Positions 1 to 9,048 of a stretch of DNA of 64,000 nt are shown piece after piece. Position numbers and translations under genes: made by a program. Location: assembly GCF_003353175.1 (NCBI RefSeq), contig NZ_QHKS01000004.1, positions 248,001-312,000 on the forward strand. The letters run 5' to 3'. The notes under the pieces were generated by a model. That model did not search any database. It had not been told where the DNA came from and saw only the letters and a program-made list of their open reading frames with translations. Source of the DNA: Paraburkholderia lacunae. Its GTDB lineage: Bacteria; Pseudomonadota; Gammaproteobacteria; Burkholderiales; Burkholderiaceae. Within the stretch, counting starts at the first letter, position 1. Each line of letters opens with the position of its first letter.

Positions 1-232
1 TGAAAGGCGATTTGCCCGGCTTGTCGAAGTGCTGGTTCGGCACCATCGGGTCGTGCCAGTACAGCACCTTGCGACCCGTCTTCGGGTCAATTTTGTCGCT
101 GGAGGGGGTTGCCGCAACAGCGCTTGCGCCACTCATCGCCTCGCGATGCGTGCCTGCAACATACCCTGCTCCCAGCAGCGCGGCGGCGGCAAACAGAGCT
201 AGAACCGCACGCACCTGTTGATTCGTTTGCAT
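1..232 (-). CDS. RND efflux periplasmic adaptor (CusB-like), N-terminal part
   Basis: This is the first 77 codons of a gene that continues beyond the left edge. The product starts with a hydrophobic signal/anchor segment (about residues 8-27). It then has a short metal-binding motif of the type found at the start of CusB adaptors, YWHDPMVPNQHFDKPGKSPF, which resembles the heavy-metal-binding domain placed before the HlyD core. CusB-type adaptors link an inner-membrane RND pump to a TolC channel and pass periplasmic Cu(I)/Ag(I) to the pump. The TolC-type gene ends 11 bases upstream, so the two are almost certainly one operon, with a CusA-like pump expected outside the window. The ATG lies behind a purine-rich AAGGAGAAACC site. 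The metal is inferred. Confidence 0.8.
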   Translation of the reverse strand, partial: MQTNQQVRAVLALFAAAALLGAGYVAGTHREAMSGASAVAATPSSDKIDPKTGRKVLYWHDPMVPNQHFDKPGKSPF

Positions 233-243
233 AGGTTTCTCCT

Positions 244-1539
244 TCACTGAGCGGCGGACATGGTGGCGGGCACGACCTGGTATTCCAGCTGCGCCCACGT
301 CTGGGATACATCGCGCTGGAGATCGAGCACCTGCAATTGCGCGTCGAGTCGCCCACGTCGGGCAGCGAATGTATCGGCGAGCGAGCCTGTGCCCGCCTTA
401 TACGCCGCCGTCGCCAGTTGCACGCGCTGGTCGGCCGCCGGCAGCAAGGCCTGATTGAGACTGGCGATGCGCTCGCGGCCGTTGGCCAAGGTGGCTGACA
501 GCGTCCGGACATCCGCTTCGACCTGCCGCTGGGTGTCCTCATACATCAGGCGTGCCTTGGTCCCAAGCTCCGCTTTTTCAGCCGCGTCCCGGTCCTGGTA
601 GTTCTTGCGATGGATGGGCAACGGGATGCTGACGCCAACCGACACCATGTTCGAGTACGCCCCGCCGCGCTGCTGGTATGAGACTTCCCACGTCCAGTTG
701 GGGCTGCGGTTGCTGTTCGCGACGGCGGTGTCGGCATCAGCGACGGCAATCTCTGCAGAAGCCGCGATGAGCGCCGGCTCCACGTGCCGCAGCTCCTCGG
801 GCGGCAGGGAAGTAACGAACGACTGGGGCGCTGGCGGCTCGCCCGCTACGTCAGTGACCGGTGCGGCAGTCCATCGCGATAGCGAAATCAGTGCGGTCTG
901 CAGTGTCTGTTGAGACTTGAGCAGTTGGTCCTGCGCCTGCGCCAGCATGAGCTGGGCTTGCGTAACGTCGGCGGCCGACGCTTTTGCACCCCGGTAGGAG
1001 GCTTGTGTGGCCGCAAGCTCATGCGTCATGTGCCTGATCAGCTCCTGCTGCAACGACACCGTTTTTTTGGCGTAGGCCGCGTTCAGCCATGCGGTCGCGG
1101 TTTGCTGACGCACGTTGGTGTATTGCGTGAGATAGCCCGAGCGCTCGCGATCGACGACCTGGTTCGCCAGCGCTGACCGGAGCCGGCGCTTTTCAGGGGA
1201 AACCCATTCCTGCTCGATGCCGATACGGCGCATCGTCATGAAATCCTGGCCGATGGTGAACCGTTGAGGTCCGTTCACCGGCAGATTGTCGACGCCGGCC
1301 TTGAGCATTGGGTCCGGCAACTGGCCGGCACTGATGACCACCTCAGAACTGGCTCGCACGGATGACTGCGCGGCCTGCATCGCTGCGGATCGGTCCGTCG
1401 CGGATTGCAATGCGGCATCAAGGGTGAGTGCTGCCTGCTGAGCGTGTGCTGCCACACTCGCAATGGCGAGCAACGCGAAAAGCGTGCGCGCGTGCACCGT
1501 TGCACGCCGTAACGACGGCGTGCCGAATATTAAAGACAT
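244..1539 (-). CDS. TolC family outer membrane channel of a metal efflux system (CusC/CzcC-like)
   Basis: This 431-residue outer-membrane factor would form the exit duct of the efflux complex. A signal peptide is visible at about residues 15-34, ending in AHAQ. The rest has the alternating helical composition of TolC proteins with two related halves, roughly residues 35-230 and 235-425, rich in AQ/AA and LxxAQ heptads. The length is typical for CusC/CzcC proteins. It sits between a small Met-rich secreted protein and the CusB-like adaptor. The far-upstream ATG has only a weak ribosome site, and a GTG at 1497 (residue 15) would give a more standard signal peptide. Substrate specificity cannot be read from this subunit. 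Confidence 0.85.
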   Translation of the reverse strand: MSLIFGTPSLRRATVHARTLFALLAIASVAAHAQQAALTLDAALQSATDRSAAMQAAQSSVRASSEVVISAGQLPDPMLKAGVDNLPVNGPQRFTIGQDFMTMRRIGIEQEWVSPEKRRLRSALANQVVDRERSGYLTQYTNVRQQTATAWLNAAYAKKTVSLQQELIRHMTHELAATQASYRGAKASAADVTQAQLMLAQAQDQLLKSQQTLQTALISLSRWTAAPVTDVAGEPPAPQSFVTSLPPEELRHVEPALIAASAEIAVADADTAVANSNRSPNWTWEVSYQQRGGAYSNMVSVGVSIPLPIHRKNYQDRDAAEKAELGTKARLMYEDTQRQVEADVRTLSATLANGRERIASLNQALLPAADQRVQLATAAYKAGTGSLADTFAARRGRLDAQLQVLDLQRDVSQTWAQLEYQVVPATMSAAQ

Positions 1540-1628
1540 GTTCTAACCCCAAACGGTCGAATCCCATAGGGAATCACGTCCTGGACGCAGGACGACCTCA
1601 CCGCGAACGCGGCGAACTTACTAGGGGC

Positions 1629-1991
1629 TTAGAGTGCGCGAGGCGGTCGCCAGAATCCACCCGGCTCACGGACGGACAGCGACTGTGCGTAGTGGAAAAC
1701 GACGGGGCTAGAACGCCCCGCGGGACGGGTCACCTCGGTGCGGGAGACCGGGTGATAGAGGCTGCCGATCTGGCATTGCGCCGTCACCTTGCAGGAAAAA
1801 CCTTTGGTCTTTCCGCCCGGTGCAGACTTCATGTTTTCGCAGCCGGACATGTCCGACGACATTGCGCTGCTTTCACCTGCGCTCATGCTCATCTGCATCG
1901 GACACGCGCCCGTCAGCCCGCTCGCTGCCAGCCCACTGACGGGTAGCGCAACGCAGAGCAGCAGCAGGAACAATGTCCGGAGGAATTTCAT
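1629..1991 (-). CDS. Small Met/Cys-containing secreted protein, first gene of a cus-like operon
   Basis: The 120-residue product has a clear signal peptide (residues 1-22, hydrophobic core FLLLLCVALPVSG). A short central segment is rich in Met, Ser and Cys (CPMQMSMSAGESSAMSSDMS, then GCENM). Met and Cys clusters of this kind often bind Cu(I) or Ag(I) in the periplasm. The C-terminal half, from about residue 60, shows no recognisable domain. The gene is about 90 bases upstream of the TolC-type gene on the same strand, and small secreted proteins in this position are common in Burkholderiales copper/silver efflux operons. Copper binding is inferred from composition and neighbours only. Confidence 0.6.
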   Translation of the reverse strand: MKFLRTLFLLLLCVALPVSGLAASGLTGACPMQMSMSAGESSAMSSDMSGCENMKSAPGGKTKGFSCKVTAQCQIGSLYHPVSRTEVTRPAGRSSPVVFHYAQSLSVREPGGFWRPPRAL

Positions 1992-2657
1992 GGCGGCGAT
2001 TATAGCGTGAAAAATATAGCCGGTTTGTGGCGTCGTCTACTGGTCGTGCAACCCAGTTCGCCAACACCCACCCCATGCTTTTCTGGACGTTCTCATTGTC
2101 CCTCCAGCAACAATCGACGGCATGCCGCAACTGATCGCCCGGCGTCGAAATCGTCTCCGATTGTGCGTTCCGACTTCTCCCCGCATTTGCATTGTGCAAA
2201 CGGCCGATGACGCCCGGCATGGGGCAACACCCTACTGATACGGTAGGGCAATCCATCCAGGTTTTCCCCTGACCAGGAGTCTGTCCGACGATCGGCGTGC
2301 ATCGGGTTCGACGTCACAAACCAATCAGGGTGCAGCGCCGAGACTGCGTTGGAGGAAATTCCAGTGCGCTAAACTGAATGGATCCAGGAGCCTTGGGCGT
2401 TGTACGGCATCGGCGACGTGGCCGACAGCCGGGCCCAGAAATACTAGGGCGCGTCGAACTGCTGGCCGAGCAGCGCATCTTCGGATGCGCAGACGTGTCA
2501 TCGGAACGGCGCTATTCCGGGCCGCTCCGGTGAGGGCACCTCAGCCCCGACCCGAGCATCATCCGCCCTCCAGTCTTTGAACGCCTGGGATGTCCATTCC
2601 GCGAGATTCTGGCGCAATATAAGGGTGCGGCAACCGTCGACGAAGGCGGAGGCAAGC
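1992..2657. other. Intergenic region with a short dyad
   Basis: No convincing gene is seen here. The stretch should hold the promoter of the minus-strand cus-like operon, just right of 1991. A perfect 6-bp inverted repeat, CCCTAC and GTAGGG separated by seven bases, lies at 2230-2248 and could be an operator. Short frames around 2390-2460 do not resemble any family I recognise. Confidence 0.4.
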
Positions 2658-3020
2658 GTGGCAAACTCCACCAGGCTCGAGCTGTTTTGTCGGTTATTCC
2701 TTGGTCTCTTTGTGGGTTTTTTTTGCATAACAACCGCCCTTTTCGTGCGTTACATGTCGGCGAACCAGCTGCCGCAAATAACCGTCGTGCAGTTGAAAAG
2801 CGCATCACAAGCCTTGTCGGTAAGCGCCCCGCCAGTCCCATTCTCATCCGCTTCCCAAACCCAACCGACAACGCCTTCGCTAGATACTGAGGAAAAGACA
2901 CTCATTGCGTCGTCGGCCTCCACTATCGTCACGTTCATCGTGGCCGCGGTGACTAACGTCCTTAGCTGGCGGAAGGACAAGGCGAAGGCGACCAAAGAAA
3001 AGCGGGACGCGTCCCTCTAG
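2658..3020 (+). CDS. Hypothetical membrane protein with two transmembrane segments
   Basis: I chose the GTG at 2658 because a strong GGCGGAGG ribosome site lies five bases upstream. The ATG at 2577 in the same frame lacks one. The 120-residue product has a first membrane segment at about residues 9-31 (LFLGLFVGFFCITTALFVRY). A polar Ser/Pro/Gln-rich loop follows, then a second membrane segment near residues 85-101 (TIVTFIVAAVTNVLSW), and a very basic C-terminus ending in repeated Lys/Glu. This arrangement is common in small orphan membrane proteins of accessory regions. No family is recognised. The neighbouring gene is convergent and unrelated. Confidence 0.55.
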   Translation: MANSTRLELFCRLFLGLFVGFFCITTALFVRYMSANQLPQITVVQLKSASQALSVSAPPVPFSSASQTQPTTPSLDTEEKTLIASSASTIVTFIVAAVTNVLSWRKDKAKATKEKRDASL

Positions 3021-3060
3021 TCCCTTGAACTGGATAGGTTGCGACTCGACCCGTACGCCG

Positions 3061-3471
3061 TCAGCCGTGAGACCTGGTACGCATGCCGCCCACGCCGACC
3101 TTGCCACGCCCGACACGGCCGGTTTTGCTATGCGCCGAACTGCCAGGGCGCAGCTTCTTCCTGGAGACGGCCGTGAACGTCACATAATTTGCAGGGTAGT
3201 AAGTCGCCCTGTGCACCGCTGCGTGATAGGCCGGATGGACCGGGTTGAGGGCGAGCTTGATGGATTTCACGCCGTAAAATTTTCCACTGCCCTTGATTAC
3301 GTCCCCCAGCGGAACCGACAGCGATTTGCCACACGGCGCAGGGGGGGGCGCGGACCCGATCTGGTCGAACCAGGCGTCCGCGCGCACGACCGCATACTTG
3401 ACGCCGTTGACGGTGACATATGTCGCTTCCTCGCCGAGCTCGTAGTCGGGATCCTTGACTTCGATTGCCAT
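3061..3471 (-). CDS. Hypothetical protein
   Basis: The ATG at 3471 is preceded by an excellent GAGGAGGTG ribosome site, so I prefer it to the longer frame reaching 3588. The product has 136 residues, no signal peptide and no membrane segment. The N-terminus is acidic (MAIEVKDPDYELGEEATYV). A central part looks like a small beta-rich fold with VKYAVVRADAWFDQIG. The C-terminal 25 residues are basic and glycine-rich. No known domain is recognised. The gene is convergent with the small membrane protein at 2658-3020 and appears monocistronic. Confidence 0.55.
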   Translation of the reverse strand: MAIEVKDPDYELGEEATYVTVNGVKYAVVRADAWFDQIGSAPPPAPCGKSLSVPLGDVIKGSGKFYGVKSIKLALNPVHPAYHAAVHRATYYPANYVTFTAVSRKKLRPGSSAHSKTGRVGRGKVGVGGMRTRSHG

Positions 3472-3922
3472 GATGGACACCTCCTCGGACGATACCGACA
3501 CTAATAGTTTAGCGCCAGTGCCGCGATCGAGGCCGTTCACCACGCGCTGCCGATCCGCCGTCTGCGGCTCGAGAAGGTGTGTCCTCAAGATTCAGACTTC
3601 GTACGCCAGGTGACCAGGTGGGGCGCTTCGAATGTCGCTGATCGACCCATCTCGACCCTAAGCGGTCGAATCAACCGTCAGATCATCACCCCCCGTCCCA
3701 GATGTCTACCCGCCATTCATCGTTGAAGTCCAGCGCATCGTTGGGGCCGCCGGTATTCCGGTCGGCACCTCAACGCGAGGCTCCGATGGCGCCAGCATGA
3801 TGGCAATAGCCGGCAACGCATGCGGTTGGGTGGGACCGCATTGCGCTGAGCGACCTCGTCGACAGTCGTTGAATCCGACGCCAACGCGCGCCAGGTATCG
3901 GCGGAGCCACCCTCCAGGCAGA
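3472..3922. other. Intergenic region, nothing recognised
   Basis: About 450 bases separate the hypothetical gene from the end of the beta-propeller gene. I see no conserved reading frame, RNA gene or clear terminator hairpin. The part nearest 3471 must carry the promoter of the minus-strand hypothetical gene. Confidence 0.35.
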
Positions 3923-5101
3923 TCAGTTGCCACTGCCCGGGCCCAACGTCCAGACTGTCGCCGTATTCGTATTGTCGTTGACTGCCGCGAACTGTGACTG
4001 GCCACTGCTGCCGAGTCCGAACGCGAGGCCGAACGCGGCGCCTGCCGTCGGATCGACCTGCATCTGTGCGACGAACTGCCCGCCGGGCGTGAACTCGACG
4101 ATTTCGCTCGCGTGCTGCGCATCGGGTGGATTAATAGCATCGCCGTTCGCTGTCACCAGATCTCCATTCGGCGCAAGCGCCAATGCCAGCGGCCCGTGAA
4201 GGTGGGTAGTGTCCTTGTAAATCGGGGTTCCCGGGCCATTATCCTTCTTGAGCTTCATCGCGCCCATAATCCGGAACACCGCGTTGTCACCGGTTGATGC
4301 GACATACAGAAAATCGTTTGTACCGTCGTAGGCCAGTCCTGTCGGGCCGACAACCAGCGCCGCGGTGTTGGGCAGGTGCGTATAGCCGGACGCAATGATG
4401 ACCGAGCTTGTCGCCAGCGTCGTGCCGCTCTCCCCGAGGTTGATATCGATCCTCGCCACGGTTCCGCTCAGCACGTTTGAGACGAACGCCGTGACCTGCG
4501 GCGCCTGAGCCTGCTCGTTGATTACCGTCATATCCCACGGACCGTCCAGGAGAGTGGCATCTGTCAGTTCACTAACGAGCCCGCCTTGGGGGTTGATCAC
4601 CAGTAGCGAGCCGGGTGGCCTGATGGCCGATCCGTTCGTCGTCGGAAGATTGCCGACCAGCACAAAGCCGCTCTTCAGCACCGCCAGTGCGGTAGTGAGG
4701 CCAAGATTCTGCCCCTGGAAAAAGGTGACTGGCTTGCTGTCGGTCACAAGCTTCACGATGGTCGTGCCGGTGCCTTGCTTGTTCGACGCGGCGTTGAAGT
4801 TGGATACCAGGACGTCGCCCGGCTTCAGCGTGCTCCACGACGGCACGCCGCTGGGCACGAACGCAATGCCGTACGGATTGACGTCACCCCTGGTTGGAAC
4901 CGTCGACGCGACCGTGGATGACGGCGGAAGGATCCCCTCTGCACCTGCTATGGAGGATCCCAGCGACAATACGACGAGACCGACTCCACACATGGCGCCG
5001 CGTAATCGCCGGGGCAAAAGGCTGGATGGGCGACGGAATTTCGACGAGCGGATAAACCGGGTCGATGCTTCGAAGGCAGACAACTGACGCGCAGTTTTCA
5101 T
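3923..5101 (-). CDS. Secreted NHL-type beta-propeller protein
   Basis: The start ATG at 5101 follows an AGGAGGTG site. The 392-residue product has a basic N-terminal stretch and then a signal sequence (about residues 36-55, GAMCGVGLVVLSLGSSIAGA), so it is probably exported. The remainder is built of propeller-like repeats such as NPYGIAFVPSG, DVLVSNFN, GPTGLAYDGTNDFLYVAST, GPLALALAPNGDLVTANGD and AFGLAFG. These are the beta-strand patterns of NHL and YncE-like propellers. The C-terminus ends in VWTLGPGSGN. No catalytic residues can be assigned. A short truncated secreted ORF lies just upstream and could be co-transcribed. A binding or scaffold role is inferred. Confidence 0.7.
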   Translation of the reverse strand: MKTARQLSAFEASTRFIRSSKFRRPSSLLPRRLRGAMCGVGLVVLSLGSSIAGAEGILPPSSTVASTVPTRGDVNPYGIAFVPSGVPSWSTLKPGDVLVSNFNAASNKQGTGTTIVKLVTDSKPVTFFQGQNLGLTTALAVLKSGFVLVGNLPTTNGSAIRPPGSLLVINPQGGLVSELTDATLLDGPWDMTVINEQAQAPQVTAFVSNVLSGTVARIDINLGESGTTLATSSVIIASGYTHLPNTAALVVGPTGLAYDGTNDFLYVASTGDNAVFRIMGAMKLKKDNGPGTPIYKDTTHLHGPLALALAPNGDLVTANGDAINPPDAQHASEIVEFTPGGQFVAQMQVDPTAGAAFGLAFGLGSSGQSQFAAVNDNTNTATVWTLGPGSGN

Positions 5102-5175
5102 TGGGCACCTCCTGTGTTTGGGGACCACCCCAGCTGGCTTGGCGGCTGGGGCAAGCTCAGAGAGTCCGCAATGCT

Positions 5176-5400
5176 TCAACGTAAAAGGTCGTTGATGCCG
5201 CGGAAGGCGACGTTCGCGCCGCTGATGCACGGGTCCGGCGGCCAGGAAAAAAACGTGCCGCTGCCGCCGGGGATGGCGGTCGTGGTATCGACGACGGTGA
5301 CGAGCACGGCGGTCGGGCCGCCGTTGACCGCCACCGCGTGGCTGACGAGGGGCAGTGCCGCGAGGAACAGGGCCAGCCAGGCAGACCATAGACGCCGCAT
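5176..5400 (-). pseudogene. Truncated secreted protein with a single choice-of-anchor (DUF7453-like) repeat
   Basis: A 74-residue frame starts at an ATG behind AGGAGAT and carries a good signal peptide (residues 1-22, LALFLAALPLVSHA). The mature part contains VVDTTTAIPGGSGTF followed by ISGANVAFRG. That pattern is the repeating unit of PEP-CTERM-associated choice-of-anchor proteins, which normally contain many copies plus a sorting tail. Here the frame stops right after one unit. I therefore read it as the 5' remnant of a longer gene, although a functional mini-protein cannot be excluded. The beta-propeller gene begins 75 bases downstream. Confidence 0.5.
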
Positions 5401-6403
5401 GAGTATCTCCTCAGCGCAATCGACCCCGTTCAAAGCTTCTTTTTGGTGGCACCGATGCCGGGACAGCGTCTGGTGGTCATACCCGTCTGTAAAGCGTAGT
5501 AACGCATCAACGCGCTTCGCCACACGAATGCGTGCCTATGTGCGGTACCGCACAGAAGTCTGCCGCGGAGCGTTCGCCGCATGGCAACCTTCGATCCCGC
5601 CGTGGTGCGGGGATGGCGGCCGTTCAACGATCGCATACGATCAGGTGCTCGCGCATGTAGTTCGCCTTTGTTACTAGTGAAGCCGTCAATTCATTGGAAG
5701 CGTCTTTAGAGGACCGCACACTGCGGTCGTTGGACCATTCGTGCGCCTTTCACACCTTACCTGGTGTCATTCCCCAGTGACGCGTCACCATGGTGGTAGG
5801 CGGATATTGCTCGACGTGGTTACCGTCTTTCCAGTCGTGAGCCAGTCGCACCGGCCGCGGCTCAAGTCGGCGATGATCCATACGCCTGAGGGGGTACGCG
5901 CACTGCGAACCGACCGACTTCAGGGCTGGCGTGAACTGCCTGGAGACATGGTCGAGCGGCCAACGCGTTTTTCTTGTAACTCATCATGCAAAGCAAAACA
6001 ACATAGCAAGTTCAACATGCGCTTGAATATGCGCTTGCGCACATTTGTGACGCAAACGTCATCCGGGGTTGTACTCACTGCCCTTTCGCGCCGCGCCACC
6101 TATGTTGAAGACGCACGCATGTATTTGGGACATCTTCGAGCTACGTGTGCGTCACGATGCACGCTATTCGCGGTCGATCGGCAGAGTGTGAACGCCTATT
6201 AGAAGATCAATATAAAGTTTGGCACGCTGGCGCACCGTGACTTCGCCTGCCCCTGGACAAAGTGCGTTGCCACTTTTGTCAGGCGTTGAACAGATGGCCC
6301 GACAACGCATAAGAAAATAGCCATATATGGACGTGGCCCGTTGCAATACCCGTCGCGATCGGAAGTCTCGAACTTCCGATCCAAATGATGGAGGTGAACG
6401 AAC
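5401..6403. other. Long intergenic region, no gene recognised
   Basis: About 1 kb without a supported gene separates two outward-facing transcription units. Short frames exist on both strands but none has family-like sequence. The last 40 bases before 6404 hold a GATGGAGGTGAACGAAC ribosome-site region for the GDSL hydrolase. The segment is more AT-rich near 5980-6230, consistent with promoter DNA or acquired sequence. Confidence 0.35.
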
Positions 6404-7441
6404 ATGGCGAACGCACACAGGCAAAAATGGATGCAGATCATCCTGGCTCTGACGGTCCTCGCCCTCCCTGGCGTCGCAGGTGCCGCATTGACATTCAGCA
6501 GCATCGTCGTGTTCGGTACCAGCCTTTCCGACCCGGGCAATGCGTTCACGCTGCTGGCTCACCCACCGGCGGGAATGAATCTCGGGGTCAACGTCGCCCA
6601 GAGCACGCCGCCGTATGACACCCTCGACGAGTCGCTGGTGCCGATCGCCCCTTACGCAAAGGGAGGGCACCACTTCAGCAACGGTGCGACATGGATCGAG
6701 CAGTTCGCCATAGGTACAGGGCTGGCCGCGAACGCCCAGCCAGCGTTCCAGAGCAGCAGCGGCAACGCGCGCAACTACGCAGTGGGCGGAGCGAGAGCCA
6801 CGCCGTATCCGAACACGGTCAATCTACCGGATCAAGTGAAGACCTTTCTCCAGGATGTGAACCAGATCGCTGCGTCAGACGCGTTGTACGTCATCGAAAT
6901 GGGAAGTAACGACCTTCGTGACGCCCTCGCCGCCTATCTCACCGTGTACCTGAAAACGGGCAGTCAAAGCCAGGCTGCGGCGGCGGCGAATCTCATCTTG
7001 ACGGGTGCCCTGAACGGTATCGCGCAAAGTGTTCAAACGCTTCATCACTTTGGGGCAAACAAGTTTCTTATCTGGAATGCGCCGAGGATAGATTTGGTGC
7101 CTGCTGTCCAGGCCTTTGGCCCCGGCGCGGTGGGCGTCGCCCTCAAGCTGGTGGCCGGGTTCGATCAGGGGCTAGCCCAAATCGTCTCGTCTTCGGCGGC
7201 ACTCGGCATTCAAATCGCGCAAATGGACATCTCCGGCCAGATGGCGGCCATCTTCCAATCGCCGCGCAACTTCGGCTTCACCAATGTCACGAATCCCTGT
7301 GTAACCCCCGACACGCCGCCTTTTACGTGCCAACAACCTGACGACTATTTCTTCTGGGACGGCATCCACCCGACGAAGGCAGTACACGCGTTGCTTGCGC
7401 AACTGGCGGTGCGTACGTTGGCACAGTATCCGGGCCCCTAG
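6404..7441 (+). CDS. Secreted GDSL/SGNH family lipase or esterase
   Basis: The 345-residue product carries a signal peptide ending near GAAL at residues 26-29. The SGNH blocks are visible in order: block I FGTSLSD with the nucleophile Ser40 (GTSL instead of GDSL), a GGAR glycine region in block II, GSND in block III, and DGIHPT in block V with Asp319 and His322. These give the usual Ser-Asp-His triad. Such enzymes hydrolyse lipid or other acyl esters outside the cell. The start lies behind GGAGGTGAACGAAC. The gene stands alone between an empty region and IS debris. The block I variation is seen in many active family members. Confidence 0.85.
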   Translation: MANAHRQKWMQIILALTVLALPGVAGAALTFSSIVVFGTSLSDPGNAFTLLAHPPAGMNLGVNVAQSTPPYDTLDESLVPIAPYAKGGHHFSNGATWIEQFAIGTGLAANAQPAFQSSSGNARNYAVGGARATPYPNTVNLPDQVKTFLQDVNQIAASDALYVIEMGSNDLRDALAAYLTVYLKTGSQSQAAAAANLILTGALNGIAQSVQTLHHFGANKFLIWNAPRIDLVPAVQAFGPGAVGVALKLVAGFDQGLAQIVSSSAALGIQIAQMDISGQMAAIFQSPRNFGFTNVTNPCVTPDTPPFTCQQPDDYFFWDGIHPTKAVHALLAQLAVRTLAQYPGP

Positions 7442-7479
7442 CGCCACCGCCAAGGCATCCGAGATAACAATGAATCGTA

Positions 7480-7819
7480 GCCGCGCAGAGCCGGCGCTGC
7501 TGTATCGGCATGGCCCACGCTGTCCGTGCATTCCTTGCCGCGAGCGCCACGGCAGCGATGTATTTGTGTCGGCGTTGACACAGTTTCATCAACCATGAAC
7601 CAGTCGAACGGTGTGCCCGAGCTTCGCGAGCTCCCGGCCCTGGTAGGGCGAAGAGCCGCACGCTTCCATGCCGATCAGACACGGTTCAAGCGCTGCGAAA
7701 TACCGAATTACATTCGTGCGTCTGAGCTGTTTTCGTCCAACGATGTGGCCTTGCCAATCCACTGCGTGAACCTGCAGCACGCTCGTGGCGAGATCCAGTC
7801 CAACAGTCACTATGTTCAT
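7480..7819 (-). mobile_element. IS110 family transposase remnant with internal deletion
   Basis: The ATG at 7819 begins a typical IS110 N-terminus (MNIVTVGLDLATSVLQVHAV, then IGMEACGSSPYQGRELAKLG). This is the start of the DEDD RuvC-like domain. The frame stops at about residue 76. In another frame just below 7591 a typical IS110 C-terminus appears (HKYIAAVALAARNARTAWAM). Several hundred central codons, including the rest of the DEDD domain and the catalytic serine region, are missing. The element is therefore an internally deleted, inactive fragment. Confidence 0.7.
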
Positions 7820-8059
7820 GATGAACGCTCCGTTGCCGTGGACATCACGACTTGTCCACTTTGGCATAAATCTCTCGCCGTTTAGCGGGAGTTGTCCGTC
7901 ACATCGGAGCCAGTCACGACATTAGTCGCATTTTTGTTTTGGACCGCCTGACTGTTTTCATCGGCGTGGCGCAGTCGCGCATTCGCGGCTACCAGCAAGT
8001 CGGCTTCCTTGTGATGGACTTGCGTCTCGAGCAACCTGATCGTCACTTGCAGCAGGACA

Positions 8060-8275
8060 GCCTTGACGCGGTGCGCGAAGCCCGCACCCAATTTATCGCA
8101 CCAGCGCCGGATCGTTTCGTCACTGACGCCCCCCCGCGCTCGAACAGCAACGCTTCAATGTCACGAAGGAGCTGAAGCCTGGAATACCAGCGCACTGCGC
8201 AACTGATGATGCCGACGGGAAAGCGGTGACGTGATAGAAGGGCGATTTGGCTTTCTTTATCCCGCTATCTTACGC
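8060..8275 (-). mobile_element. IS6-like transposase remnant, frameshifted
   Basis: Three different reading frames give consecutive pieces of an IS6-type transposase N-terminus: KSPFYHVTAFP, then VGIISCAVRWYSRLQLLRDI and EALLFERGG, then VSDETIRRWCDKLGAGFAHR. The order and spacing match the family's start (zinc-finger-like and helix-turn-helix region before the DDE domain). One frameshift falls in a run of seven C on the plus strand near 8130-8136. The DDE domain is absent. The element is dead. Bases 7870-8060 next to it are not recognised. Confidence 0.55.
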
Positions 8276-8391
8276 GACCGCTTCGGCAACCTGACAACGC
8301 CCTCCAGCGTATGTGAGTTCGGCCGGTCAGCCGTCGGCATCGGTTCGCACCGGTGGCTGACCCTGGCCTGGTTTGGAAAAATCCAGGTGTT

Positions 8392-9048
8392 TTACGATTG
8401 AGAACGAGACTTTATTTCGACGGCAGATCGTGAGTGCTGATGTCCTGCACCAACCGGTCGATCGGAGGCGACCGTCGCGCGTTTGCACGTCGTCACAACG
8501 CGCGCCGGCGGCGCATTCGCCCAGACGATCCGGCTCGAGCAGATCACAAAATCCGGGTGGTAAGCGGCGATGTACCGGAGGGGCCGAATGTCATAGGTAA
8601 ACTGGATCACGACGCCGTTCTCGCCAAGGACCTGATGCCATTGTTCGACGATCACCGCAGTCTCGTGACGCGGTAGCGAGCGTAACGGCAGGCAGGACAC
8701 AATCGCGTCGATCCGCACGTCCGGCGGCAGGAAGTGTGCCAGCCGCGCCGCGTCGCCGTGCACGACCGGCACGTCCGGGAAGCGATTGCGAAGGTGATGA
8801 ACAAACGCCGGCGCGCGCTCCACCACGATGAGCCGCTCCGGCGTCACACCGCTTTCAAGCAGGGCCTGCGTCACAGTGCCGGTGCCGCCTCCCAGTTCGA
8901 TCACGAGGCCGTCGCCCGCCGGCACCTGGCGGGCAATCTGCATGGCCAGCCGCCGCGAGCTAGGGCAGATCGCGCCCACCGCGCCAGGCTTGGAGACCCA
9001 TTCGCGCGCAAACAGGGCGGAAGCGCGCAGAGCGTTGGGCACGATCAC
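8392..9048 (-). CDS. Class I SAM-dependent methyltransferase, phospholipid N-methyltransferase-like
   Basis: The GTG at 9048 overlaps the stop of the upstream YgiW-like gene by four bases and has an AAGGTGAT site inside that gene, so the two are translationally coupled. The 218-residue product has FAREWVSKPGAVGAICPSSR near the start, which is typical of PmtA-like and rRNA-dimethylase-like enzymes. SAM motif I is VIELGGGTGTVT at residues 49-60, an acidic motif II is IVVERAP, and motif IV is IVSCLPLRSLP. It probably methylates a membrane lipid headgroup at the cytoplasmic face, but the exact substrate is not decided by the sequence. The last 30 residues are polar and atypical, which may reflect a frameshifted tail. 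Confidence 0.75.
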   Translation of the reverse strand: MIVPNALRASALFAREWVSKPGAVGAICPSSRRLAMQIARQVPAGDGLVIELGGGTGTVTQALLESGVTPERLIVVERAPAFVHHLRNRFPDVPVVHGDAARLAHFLPPDVRIDAIVSCLPLRSLPRHETAVIVEQWHQVLGENGVVIQFTYDIRPLRYIAAYHPDFVICSSRIVWANAPPARVVTTCKRATVASDRPVGAGHQHSRSAVEIKSRSQS

